The notes below the pieces were generated by a model. That model saw only the letters and a program-made list of their open reading frames with translations, had not been told where the DNA came from and did not search any database. A stretch of DNA of 64,000 bases from Parazoarcus communis (GTDB lineage: Bacteria; Pseudomonadota; Gammaproteobacteria; Burkholderiales; Rhodocyclaceae), in contig NZ_CP022187.1 in NCBI RefSeq assembly GCF_003111645.1, positions 3,410,001 to 3,474,000 on the forward strand, written 5' to 3'. A program made the position numbers and the translations under genes. Shown piece after piece: positions 7,915-15,911 of this stretch (within the stretch, counting starts at the first letter, position 1; the number at the start of each line of letters is the position of its first letter).

Positions 7915-8267
7915 AGCGAACGAATGATTCACGCGCGCGCAACCATGCCGCGTACTGGGCCTTCCTGATGCACCGCGTGTCGGGACTGGCGCTGGCGCTG
8001 TTCCTGCCCGTGCATTTCTGGGCGCTCGGACAGGCGATCAAGGGGACTGCAGCGCTGGATGGTTTCCTGCAGTTCGCAGATCAGCCCCTGTTCAAGTTCG
8101 CGGAGTGGGGGCTCGTCGTGCTCCTGTCCCTGCACATGATGTGCGGCGTGCGCCTGCTGCTGATCGAACTCAGGCCGTGGTCGGGTCTGCGCAAGAACTG
8201 GATCACCGGCGCAGTGGGTTTCAGCCTCGCAACGGGTATGGCTTTCGGGCTGGCGTTGATTCGCTAG
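7911..8267 (+). CDS. Succinate dehydrogenase cytochrome b-type anchor subunit (SdhC-like)
   Basis: 118 residues with three membrane helices and the SdhC signature 'HRVSGLALALFLPVH', followed by 'SLHMMCGVRLLL' whose histidine is a likely haem ligand. It forms the quinone site with the previous anchor. ATG 7911 overlaps the upstream stop codon (ATGA), which decides the start over an earlier out-of-context ATG. Together the two anchors make a four-subunit complex with the iron-sulfur and flavin subunits encoded on either side of the fumarase genes. Confidence 0.82.
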   Translation: MKRTNDSRARNHAAYWAFLMHRVSGLALALFLPVHFWALGQAIKGTAALDGFLQFADQPLFKFAEWGLVVLLSLHMMCGVRLLLIELRPWSGLRKNWITGAVGFSLATGMAFGLALIR

Positions 8268-8299
8268 ACCCAGGATAAGAAGACAGGAGAAGACACGCT

Positions 8300-9175
8300 A
8301 TGAAAGTTGATTTGAACACCGTTGAAGAGGTCTCGAAAGAGCTCTACATCCGGGCACTGAAGCTGCTGCCTCCCGATATCAAGGACGGATTCACCCAGCT
8401 CGCCGCGACTGAAACCGGCGCGACGGCCAGGAGCGTACTCGCGACCATCATGACCAATATCGAGGTCGCCGAGAACACCAACAACATGCTGTGCCAGGAC
8501 ACCGGCGTGCCGATCTACAACGTGACGATCGGCGACGGCGTCGAGGTCAGCGGTCATGCGCTGATGCAGGCCATTCGCCGGGGCTGCGAACGTGCAACCC
8601 GCGAGCACCCGCTGCGCTCCTCAGTGGTGCATCCGCTGACGCGAAAGAACAATCACTCCTCGTGCGGCATCGAGGTGCCGGTGATTCACATCGACTATTC
8701 GGACACGCCGGACGAACTGACCATCAAGATGGTGCCAAAGGGCAGTGGTTCGGAGAACAACTCCTTCCTGAAGATGGCCATCCCCGCCGAGGGCATCGAG
8801 GCGATCAAGACCTTCGTCATCGACTGCGTGATCAACGCGGGCGGCAAGACCTGCCCGCCGACCATTGTCGGCGTTGGCCTCGGTGGCACCTCGGATCTGT
8901 GCGTCGCGCTCGCCAAGCGGGCCTCGACACGCCAGCTTGGCACTGTCTGCGCAGACCCTGAAGGTGCGAAGCTGGAAGCTGAGCTGTCGGCGGCAATCAA
9001 CCGCCTCGGCGTCGGCCCGCAGGGGCTCGGCGGCGACTCGACGGCGTTTGCCGTGCATATCGAGCTCGCGCATACGCACATCACGATGAACCCGATCGCG
9101 GTAAACATGCAGTGCCATTCGGCGCGCCGCGCAAAGGCCACCCTCTCGCCGGCAGGCGTCACTTACGGATTCTGA
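8300..9175 (+). CDS. Class I fumarase / L-tartrate dehydratase alpha subunit
   Basis: 291 residues, close to TtdA and the alpha part of two-subunit class I fumarases. It has 'LCQDTGVPIYNV' near residue 70 with a probable cluster cysteine, 'KNNHSSCGIEVP', and a glycine-rich GVGLGGTSD segment. These oxygen-sensitive [4Fe-4S] hydro-lyases interconvert fumarate and malate, or dehydrate L-tartrate; some act as mesaconase. The beta subunit gene follows directly. Placement inside an sdh-type operon favours hydration of fumarate (or a related alkene diacid) made by the neighbouring flavoenzyme; the exact substrate cannot be read from sequence. Confidence 0.85.
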   Translation: MKVDLNTVEEVSKELYIRALKLLPPDIKDGFTQLAATETGATARSVLATIMTNIEVAENTNNMLCQDTGVPIYNVTIGDGVEVSGHALMQAIRRGCERATREHPLRSSVVHPLTRKNNHSSCGIEVPVIHIDYSDTPDELTIKMVPKGSGSENNSFLKMAIPAEGIEAIKTFVIDCVINAGGKTCPPTIVGVGLGGTSDLCVALAKRASTRQLGTVCADPEGAKLEAELSAAINRLGVGPQGLGGDSTAFAVHIELAHTHITMNPIAVNMQCHSARRAKATLSPAGVTYGF

Positions 9176-9177
9176 TC

Positions 9178-9792
9178 ATGGCCCACTACGAACTCGAAAC
9201 GCCGGTGAGCGAGGCGCAGATCCGCAAGCTTCGCGTCAACGACACCGTTACCCTGCACACAACCCTTTTCGGCATCCGCGATGCAACGCAGATCCACCTG
9301 TTCGATCTCGGTCGCAGCACGCGATTCGACCTGTCCGGCCACGCCGTCATCCATACCGCACCGAACGTGCGCAAGGTCGAACCGAGCACGGAATACCCGG
9401 CGGGCTACGCGCCGGTGTGTATCGGCACGACGACCTCCGATCGCATGGAGCGCTTCACCCGCCCGCTGATGACGCAATACGGCGTGCGCATGATCGTCGG
9501 CAAGGGCGGCATGCGTGAAGGTTCGCTTGCTGCGTTTGAGGAACTCGGCGGTGTCTATCTCGCGATCGTCGGCGGCACGGCCGCACTGGAGACCACCTGG
9601 ATCGAGCAGATCGAGGATGTAGACCTCGATGATCTGAATCCGGAATCGCTGTGGAAATTCCGCATCCGGAATTTCGGGCCCCTGCTGGTGGCCATGGACA
9701 GCCACGGCAACAGCCTCTACAACGTCGTTCGCAGTGACGTCGAGCGCAACCGTGCCAGCGCGCTGGCCAGCCTGGGAGTCCAGTCGTCATGA
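9178..9792 (+). CDS. Class I fumarase / L-tartrate dehydratase beta subunit
   Basis: 204 residues, matching TtdB/fumarase C-terminal domain: 'GHAVIHTAPNVRK', 'GTTTSDRME', 'IVGKGGMREG' and 'ESLWKFRIRNFGPL'. It completes the active site with the alpha subunit. ATG 9178 starts two bases after the alpha stop codon and gives the standard N-terminus (MAHYELETPVS); an earlier in-frame ATG would overlap alpha extensively. Its 3' end overlaps the start of the flavoprotein gene, so all are co-translated. Confidence 0.85.
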   Translation: MAHYELETPVSEAQIRKLRVNDTVTLHTTLFGIRDATQIHLFDLGRSTRFDLSGHAVIHTAPNVRKVEPSTEYPAGYAPVCIGTTTSDRMERFTRPLMTQYGVRMIVGKGGMREGSLAAFEELGGVYLAIVGGTAALETTWIEQIEDVDLDDLNPESLWKFRIRNFGPLLVAMDSHGNSLYNVVRSDVERNRASALASLGVQSS

Positions 9793-11507
9793 GCATCAAG
9801 CGACTTTCCACCGACATCCTGATTCTCGGCTCCGGCGGTGCCGGGCTGTTTGCCGCCTTGCACGCGCATCAGCAGGCGCCGGAGCTGTCGATTACCGTCG
9901 CGGTCAAGGGCTTGCTTGGCAAATGCGGCTGCACGCGCATGGTGCAGGGCGGCTACAACGTCGCGCTGGCGACGGGCGACTCCGTCGAGCGTCACTTCAT
10001 GGACACGATCGAGGGCAGCAAGTGGCTCTCCAATCAGGATCTGGCCTGGACCCTGGTCACGAAGTCGGTCGAGCGCATCCACGAACTCGAGAACGAACTC
10101 GGCTGCTTCTTCGACCGCAACCCCGACGGCACGGTGCATCAGAAGGCGTTCGCAGGTCAGACCTTCGACCGCACGGTGCACAAGGGCGACCTGACGGGCA
10201 TCGAGATCATCAACCGCCTGGCCGAGCAGGTCTGGTCACGCGGGATCAACCGGCTCGAAGAGCACCGGGCAGTCGATCTGATCAAGACGGCCGATGGCAA
10301 GTCACTTGCCGGGGTGCTGATGATCGACATGCGCAGCGGCGAGTTCGTGTTCGTTCAGGCGAAAGCGGTGCTGCTTGCAACCGGCGGCGGGCCAACCATG
10401 TATCGCTTCCACACGCCGTCTGGCGACAAGAGCTGCGACGGTCTGGCAATGGCGCTGCGCGCAGGGCTGCCGCTGCGGGACATGGAGATGGTGCAGTTCC
10501 ATCCGACGGGACTGCTCGCCGGCACCCACACGCGGATGACGGGAACCGTCCTCGAAGAGGGCTTGCGCGGCGCTGGCGGCTGGTTGCTCAACGGCAACAA
10601 GGAGCGCTTCATGGCGAACTATGACCCACGCGAAGAGCGGGCGACGCGCGACATCGTTTCGCGCTCGATCTTCTCGGAGATGCGCGCGGGCCGCAAAACG
10701 CCGAACGGCGGGGCATACATCCAGATGAGCCACCTCGGGCCTGAGAAGGTGCGCAAGCAGTTCAAGGGCATGGTCGATCGCTGTGCAGACTGCGGCTTCG
10801 ATCTTGCCGGCGATCTCGTCGAGGTGGTGCCGACCGCGCACTACATGATGGGTGGCCTGGTTTTCCGTCCTGACTGTACGACACATCTGACCGGGCTGTT
10901 TGCGGCTGGGGAGGATACCGGCGGCGTGCATGGGGCCAATCGCCTCGGCGGCAATGGTGTTGCCAACTCGACGGTATTCGGCGGCATCGCCGGCGACAGC
11001 ATGGCCCAGTGGGTCAAGGACAGCCCGGCGGAGCGCGCTCCCGACGAGGCGGCGATCATGCGCAGCATCGCCGCGCATGAGGCGCCGCTCAAGCAGCCCT
11101 CAGGTGATCTCGAGGCCATTCGTGAAGCGCTCTACGAATGCATGTGGACCGACGTCGGCATTCTGCGCGACGCTGCCGGGCTTACTCGCGCACAGGCGAA
11201 ACTTGCCGAACTGGACGCCGAACTGTCCAGCGCGGGCGTGGGCACCGAGGATCGCAGCTTCAATCTGACCTGGCATGACTGGCTCAATCTCAAGAGTCTG
11301 GTTTCCGTCAGCAAGGTCATCGCAAAGGCGGCACTCGCCCGGGAGGACTCGCGCGGTGCGCATTTCAGGGAGGATTTCCCTTCGACCAGCGATCTCGAAG
11401 CGTCGTCGTATACCGTCGCGCGCCTGGTCGGTGAAGAAATCGTCCTGGCGCGGGAAGCCGTCCAGTTCTCCCGCGTTCGACCGGGGGAGTCCTTGCTTGA
11501 GGCCTGA
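9789..11507 (+). CDS. Fumarate reductase/succinate dehydrogenase-type flavoprotein lacking the covalent-FAD histidine
   Basis: 572 residues. The N-terminal FAD fold is GSGGAG (14-19). The dicarboxylate site is complete: His238 (FHPTG), Arg287 (TRDIVSR), His351 (AHYMMGG) and Arg385 (GANRLGGN), matching the E. coli FrdA/SdhA catalytic residues. At the position of the histidine that binds FAD covalently (RSHT in SdhA) it has Cys48 (GCTRMVQGG), so FAD is probably non-covalent. In E. coli Frd, replacing this histidine is known to abolish succinate oxidation more than fumarate reduction. The enzyme may thus run as a reductase, or use another acid. The gene overlaps the fumarase beta stop and is separated from its partner sdhB by the two anchor genes and the fumarase pair, an unusual order. 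Confidence 0.85.
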   Translation: MSIKRLSTDILILGSGGAGLFAALHAHQQAPELSITVAVKGLLGKCGCTRMVQGGYNVALATGDSVERHFMDTIEGSKWLSNQDLAWTLVTKSVERIHELENELGCFFDRNPDGTVHQKAFAGQTFDRTVHKGDLTGIEIINRLAEQVWSRGINRLEEHRAVDLIKTADGKSLAGVLMIDMRSGEFVFVQAKAVLLATGGGPTMYRFHTPSGDKSCDGLAMALRAGLPLRDMEMVQFHPTGLLAGTHTRMTGTVLEEGLRGAGGWLLNGNKERFMANYDPREERATRDIVSRSIFSEMRAGRKTPNGGAYIQMSHLGPEKVRKQFKGMVDRCADCGFDLAGDLVEVVPTAHYMMGGLVFRPDCTTHLTGLFAAGEDTGGVHGANRLGGNGVANSTVFGGIAGDSMAQWVKDSPAERAPDEAAIMRSIAAHEAPLKQPSGDLEAIREALYECMWTDVGILRDAAGLTRAQAKLAELDAELSSAGVGTEDRSFNLTWHDWLNLKSLVSVSKVIAKAALAREDSRGAHFREDFPSTSDLEASSYTVARLVGEEIVLAREAVQFSRVRPGESLLEA

Positions 11508-11558
11508 TCCGGCTGGCCGGGGATCGTCACCGCGCAGCACGCACGGCGTGGTGTCGCG

Positions 11559-12299
11559 ATGACGGTTCCCTATGACACGATTCTCTTCGCCGCCCTCATC
11601 ATCACTTCGGCCTTCGCAGTCTTCGGACTCACGGGGTTCGGGTCATCGATTGTGGCGGTGCCCTTTCTCGCGCAGTTCTTTCCGCTGCACTTCGTGGTGC
11701 CGCTCATGGCCTTGCTTGAGCCGTGTGTGGCACTGCTGTTCGGGACTCGAAACCACCGGGCGGTGAGCAGGCCCGAGATTCTGCGCATGCTGCCGTTCCT
11801 GCTGTGCGGCATGGCGGTTGGAAGCATCGTGCTTGTGACGGTACCCGAACAGATCCTTCTGTTTGGTCTGGGCGGCTTCGTGCTCGCCTACGTGTGCTGG
11901 ACACTGCTGTCGAAGCCAGGCGAGCAGCTGGCTTCCGCCGCCTGGGCCGCCCCGAGCGGCCTGGTCGGCGGCATGTTCAGCGCCGTGTTCGGCACCGGCG
12001 GGCCGGTCTATGTGATGTATCTGGCGCGTCGGCTGCGGGACAAGGACACGCTCCGTGCCACCATCGCCATCGCAATACTGTTGAGCGGTCTTGTGCGACT
12101 GGCGATTTTTTCGGTGTCCGACCTGTACCACAGCGAAGTGCTGTGGCTGGCTGCAATGCTCATCCCGTGCGCCTTGTTCGGCCTCTACGCCGGAACCCTG
12201 CTGTACCGGCGACTGCCCGCCCGCAGGGTCGTGCATGCAGTCTATGTCGTCCTTGTGGTTGGCGGACTGAACCTGATTGTCCGTGCCGCCGGGATGTGA
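11559..12299 (+). CDS. TauE/SafE-family sulfite/organosulfonate-type permease
   Basis: 246 residues with about seven or eight hydrophobic helices and the TauE/SafE (PF01925) pattern: 'TGFGSSIVAVPFLAQFF' near the N-terminus and the repeat 'SGLVGGMFSAVFGTGGP' in the middle. The family exports sulfite, sulfoacetate or other small anions at the inner membrane. It follows the flavoprotein by about 50 bases and ends the operon before a bidirectional hairpin. Its presence hints that the pathway may release sulfite or a sulfonate, but many family members have unknown substrates. Confidence 0.8.
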   Translation: MTVPYDTILFAALIITSAFAVFGLTGFGSSIVAVPFLAQFFPLHFVVPLMALLEPCVALLFGTRNHRAVSRPEILRMLPFLLCGMAVGSIVLVTVPEQILLFGLGGFVLAYVCWTLLSKPGEQLASAAWAAPSGLVGGMFSAVFGTGGPVYVMYLARRLRDKDTLRATIAIAILLSGLVRLAIFSVSDLYHSEVLWLAAMLIPCALFGLYAGTLLYRRLPARRVVHAVYVVLVVGGLNLIVRAAGM

Positions 12300-12375
12300 C
12301 GCACAAGGCCTGTCCAAGCCTTGTTCATGCGCGCATCGCGTTCCGTCTTGCCACTTCTGTTCTGTCTGACCTGAG

Positions 12376-12408
12376 CCACGCCCATTGCCGGCCCGGCAAT
12401 GGGCGTGG
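12376..12408. terminator. Bidirectional hairpin between convergent operons
   Basis: A perfect 16-bp inverted repeat (CCACGCCCATTGCCGG at 12376-12391 and its complement at 12393-12408) lies between the TauE stop codon and the aldehyde dehydrogenase stop codon. Its position fits a shared terminator; flanking T-runs are short (GTTTG). Confidence 0.6.
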
Positions 12409-12416
12409 GCGTTTGA

Positions 12417-13886
12417 TCAGCCCAGTCCGCCCTCGCAGACGTACTTGATGTGCTGGTAGTCGGCAAGACCATGCACCGACCCCTCGCGGCCATAGCCGGA
12501 CTCCTTGACGCCACCGAAGGGGCCAGCCTCTGAGGCCACCGCGCCCTCGTTGACGCCGACGATGCCCGTCTCCAGCGCCTTGGTCACGCGCCAGATCCGC
12601 TTCGCGTCGTTGGTGTAGAAGTAGGCTGCGAGGCCGTAGGAGGTGTCGTTGGCGAGTGCGATCACGTCTGCTTCGTCGGTGAATCGTGTCACCGCCACCA
12701 CCGGGCCGAAGGTCTCTTCGCATGCGCAGGCCATCGTTGCGTCCGCGTCGGTGAGCAGCGTGGGGGCGTAGAACTGCGGCCCAAGTTCCGTGAGGCGACG
12801 TCCGCCGGTCACCAGGCGTGCGCCCTTGGCCAGGGCGTCGGCCACATGGGCCTCGATCTTGGCCACCGCACGTTCATTGATCATCGGGCCGATCTGGGAA
12901 TCTGCCTGCGCAGCCGGGCCGACCTTCAAGGCCTCGATGCGCGCGCGAAGCCGGCTCATGAACGCGTCGTGCACCGACGCATGGACGAAGACCCGGTTCG
13001 GGGAGACGCAGGTCTGACCGCCGTTGCGGAACTTGGAAACCATCAGGCCCTGGACTGCCGCATCCAGGTCCGCATCCTCGAAGACGATGAAGGGGGCGTT
13101 GCCGCCGAGCTCGAGCGAGACCTTCTTGAGCGTATCGGCCGAGCGGCGCGCCAGATGCTTGCCGACAGCGGTGGAGCCCGTGAAGCTGATCTTGCGCACG
13201 CGGGCGTCGTCGAGCCAGGCGTCCACGACCTCGGGGGTGCGATCGCGCGACGCGGTGACGATGTTCAGCACGCCGGCCGGGAAGCCAGCTTCTGCGGCGA
13301 GCCCGACCAGGGCCAGCGCGCTCAGGGGCGCGTCCTCCGCCGGCTTGCACACCACCGTGCAGCCTGCGGCCAGCGCCGGCGCGATCTTGCGCGCGATCAT
13401 CGCCGCCGGGAAATTCCACGGTGCCACTGCGGCGACGACGCCGACCGGTTCCCGCAGCGCCAGCATTCGCCGTCCCGGGACCGGAGCGGGAATGACATCG
13501 CCGTTGGCGCGCGTGGCTTCTTCGGCAAACCACTCGATGTAGCTGGCCGCGTACATGACTTCGGCGATTGCCTCAGCCAACGGCTTGCCCTGCTCACGCG
13601 ACAGAATGCGGCCGAGGTCGGCCTTGTGAGCGACGACGAGATCGTTCCAGCGCTTCAGGCATTGCGCACGTTCCTTCGCCGGTACCTCGCGCCACGTGGC
13701 AAAGGCCGCATGCGCAGCATCCGCCGCGGCGCGTGCATCCGAGGCCCGCCCATCGGGCACTTGCGCGACCAGGCTCCCGTCGGCCGGATTGGTGACGTCG
13801 AGCACACGGTCGCAGTCGGACAACCACTTTCCGTCAATGTAATGGGCGCTGCGTTGCAGCTGCGGATCTTCGAGGGCGAGTGTCAT
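12417..13886 (-). CDS. gabD: NAD(P)-dependent succinate-semialdehyde dehydrogenase-type aldehyde dehydrogenase
   Basis: 489 residues, the usual GabD length. The aldehyde dehydrogenase signature is complete: 'APWNFPAAMIARK', the general base Glu259 (SLELGGNAP) and nucleophile Cys293 (GGQTCVSPN). The family oxidises succinate semialdehyde to succinate, and relatives act on glutarate semialdehyde or sulfolactaldehyde. ATG 13886 follows CAGGAGACAC; 24 upstream codons in frame lack homology. It is the last gene of the Fe-dehydrogenase-TRAP operon, separated from dctM by a hairpin. With the Fe-dependent alcohol dehydrogenase it makes a two-step oxidation of a terminal hydroxy acid. Confidence 0.85.
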   Translation of the reverse strand: MTLALEDPQLQRSAHYIDGKWLSDCDRVLDVTNPADGSLVAQVPDGRASDARAAADAAHAAFATWREVPAKERAQCLKRWNDLVVAHKADLGRILSREQGKPLAEAIAEVMYAASYIEWFAEEATRANGDVIPAPVPGRRMLALREPVGVVAAVAPWNFPAAMIARKIAPALAAGCTVVCKPAEDAPLSALALVGLAAEAGFPAGVLNIVTASRDRTPEVVDAWLDDARVRKISFTGSTAVGKHLARRSADTLKKVSLELGGNAPFIVFEDADLDAAVQGLMVSKFRNGGQTCVSPNRVFVHASVHDAFMSRLRARIEALKVGPAAQADSQIGPMINERAVAKIEAHVADALAKGARLVTGGRRLTELGPQFYAPTLLTDADATMACACEETFGPVVAVTRFTDEADVIALANDTSYGLAAYFYTNDAKRIWRVTKALETGIVGVNEGAVASEAGPFGGVKESGYGREGSVHGLADYQHIKYVCEGGLG

Positions 13887-13951
13887 GCGTGTCTCCTGTG
13901 CGCCGGTCGCGGCCGGCGAGATGTTGTGAATGGAAATTTCATGCGTTGAAG

Positions 13952-13995
13952 GCACCATCAGCTACGGCGGCCTCAGCCGCCGCAGTTGATGGTGC
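13952..13995 (-). terminator. Intra-operon hairpin between dctM and gabD
   Basis: Inverted repeats GCACCATCA / TGATGGTGC (13952-13960 and 13987-13995) enclose a second stem GGCGGC / GCCGCC. The structure sits just after the dctM stop codon. It may partly terminate the transporter transcript or protect it from 3' degradation. Confidence 0.45.
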
Positions 13996-14003
13996 GGGAA
14001 GCA

Positions 14004-15284
14004 TCAGTTGACGCTCAGACCGAGCGACAGCCAGGGCACGAAGGCGATGAGCAGCCACGCGATGACCAGACCGACCATGTACATCACCGCGAAGCGCACC
14101 AGCTTGGAGTACGGGATGCCGGTGACGCCGCTGGCGACGAACAGGTTGAGGCCAAACGGCGGGGTGATGAAGCCGATGGCGGCGCCGACGAGGAAGATCA
14201 CCGAGAAATGCACCGGATCGACACCCGTTGCGACGGCTATTGGCGCCAGGATGGGGGCGAAGATCACCGTCACCGGGAGGCTTTCGAGAATGCAGCCTGC
14301 GGCCATGACGATTGCCATGCACACCAGCAATACCACCGTATCGCCACTTCCGAACCAGGCGATGAAGTCCGCCACGGTGTCGGCCACACCCAGCAGGCCG
14401 AACACCTGCTGCATGACAATGGACACGGCGATCATCGGCGCCAGCATGCCAGTGAGCTGACCCGAGCGCAGCAGAATGTCAGGCAGGGCTTTCCACTTGA
14501 TTTCGCGGGTAATCAGCAGGCCCGCGACCAGGCAGAAGCCGACCGTGATCGCTGCGGCTTCGGTCGGCGAGAAGATGCCCGAGTAGATGCCGAAAATGAC
14601 GATGAAAATCGCAAAGAAGCCGAGGTAAGCCTGCCGTGCCGTGCGGAACACGCGCTTCATGTCGAGCGGCGTAACCGAGCCCCAGCCGTGCTTCTTGCAC
14701 ATCCACCAGCACACCGCCTGCATCGCGATCACCATCAGCATGCCGGGCAGGATGCCGGCGACGAACAGGTCGGAGATCGACAGGTTCATCAGGAAGCCAT
14801 ACACGATGAAGATGATCGACGGCGGAATGATGATCCCGACCGTGCCGCCTGCTGCTGCAGTTGCTGCGGCAAACCGGCTGTCGTAGCCGTCGGCCTTGAG
14901 CAGCGGATGCATGATGCCGCCGATGGTCGCCGTGGTGGCCGAGTTCGAGCCCGAGATGGCCGCAAACAGCCCGCAGGAACCGATCGTCGCCAGCCCCAGG
15001 CCGCCGCGCATCCAGCTCAGGCAGGCATGTGCAAAGTTGGCCAGGCGGGTGGCGATGCCCGCGGAGGCAATCAGGTCGCCCGTCAGGATGAAGAGCGGTA
15101 GCGACAGCAGGCCGAAGAAGTTCAGACCCTCGAACAGGGTGACGCCAATATTGGCGAGGGTGAAATCGATGACGAGCGAAACGCCCGTGACCCACAAGGC
15201 GATGACCAGGAAGATCGGCACGCCGACGAGGAACAGACCGACGACGCCCAGCGTGACCAGGGTAATGAGTAATGAGTTGTCCAT
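14004..15284 (-). CDS. dctM: TRAP transporter large permease subunit (DctM family)
   Basis: 426 residues with about 12 membrane segments and typical DctM motifs: 'LPLFILTGDLIASAGIA', 'SGSNSATTATIGGIMHP', 'GIIIPPSIIFIVYG' and 'FITPPFGLNLFVASG'. It forms the sodium-driven channel for an acid delivered by the periplasmic DctP. It starts nine bases after dctQ ends. Cargo is probably a short hydroxy- or dicarboxylate, judged from the dehydrogenases in the same operon. Confidence 0.9.
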   Translation of the reverse strand: MDNSLLITLVTLGVVGLFLVGVPIFLVIALWVTGVSLVIDFTLANIGVTLFEGLNFFGLLSLPLFILTGDLIASAGIATRLANFAHACLSWMRGGLGLATIGSCGLFAAISGSNSATTATIGGIMHPLLKADGYDSRFAAATAAAGGTVGIIIPPSIIFIVYGFLMNLSISDLFVAGILPGMLMVIAMQAVCWWMCKKHGWGSVTPLDMKRVFRTARQAYLGFFAIFIVIFGIYSGIFSPTEAAAITVGFCLVAGLLITREIKWKALPDILLRSGQLTGMLAPMIAVSIVMQQVFGLLGVADTVADFIAWFGSGDTVVLLVCMAIVMAAGCILESLPVTVIFAPILAPIAVATGVDPVHFSVIFLVGAAIGFITPPFGLNLFVASGVTGIPYSKLVRFAVMYMVGLVIAWLLIAFVPWLSLGLSVN

Positions 15285-15293
15285 GATGATTCC

Positions 15294-15827
15294 TCAGTCG
15301 CCGCCAATGGTCTGAATATCAACCATGAAGGGCTCATGCCGGCGGAAGCGTCCGATGTCTTCGTACAGGTTCTGCAAGGCGCGAAACATCAGCAGGATCC
15401 AGCCGACGGGCGTGGCGAGGTAGAACCACCATTGCATGACGTTGTCCGTGCCCTGCACGATGGAGAAGTTGTCATAGGCGAGCTGAGTCTGTTCGATGGT
15501 GAACCAGGCAACGATGGAGCCAAAGCCGATCCACAGGATGGTGTCGAGCCACATCATGGCGAACTGCATGCCGTAGGGCATGCGCAGACGAAAGTCGTTG
15601 AACACCAGGTGCGTGCGCTTCTTGACGTTGTACGCACAGCCGACCCACGCCACCCACAGGAAGAGGTAGATCGGGATCGAGGTGCTCCATGGAATCTGGG
15701 TACTGAAGACATAGCGTTCGAAGACCGCATACACGATGATCAGGGCCATGCTGGAGTATGCGATCAGGATGAGTGTGCGTTCGGTGTTGCGGTCAAGCCA
15801 CCGAAGTAGCGACATCAGGTAGGACAT
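15294..15827 (-). CDS. dctQ: TRAP transporter small permease subunit (DctQ family)
   Basis: 177 residues with four hydrophobic helices, including 'LILIAYSSMALIIVYAVFERY' and 'IPIYLFLWVAWVGCAY', as in DctQ proteins. It pairs with DctM in the inner membrane. A strong hairpin separates it from the preceding dctP gene, which would allow more binding protein than membrane protein to be made. Confidence 0.85.
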   Translation of the reverse strand: MSYLMSLLRWLDRNTERTLILIAYSSMALIIVYAVFERYVFSTQIPWSTSIPIYLFLWVAWVGCAYNVKKRTHLVFNDFRLRMPYGMQFAMMWLDTILWIGFGSIVAWFTIEQTQLAYDNFSIVQGTDNVMQWWFYLATPVGWILLMFRALQNLYEDIGRFRRHEPFMVDIQTIGGD

Positions 15828-15857
15828 TGGAGTGGCTCCGGAAACACGACGGTGAAC

Positions 15858-15884
15858 GCCGACCCCGCACTGGGCGGGGTCGGC
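15858..15884 (-). terminator. Hairpin between dctP and dctQ
   Basis: A perfect 11-bp stem GCCGACCCCGC / GCGGGGTCGGC with a 5-base loop lies between the binding-protein stop and the dctQ start. Such structures commonly stabilise or attenuate messages after highly expressed solute-binding-protein genes. Confidence 0.5.
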
Positions 15885-15911
15885 AGTCTGTTATCTGCGG
15901 GCTTGCGCCAG

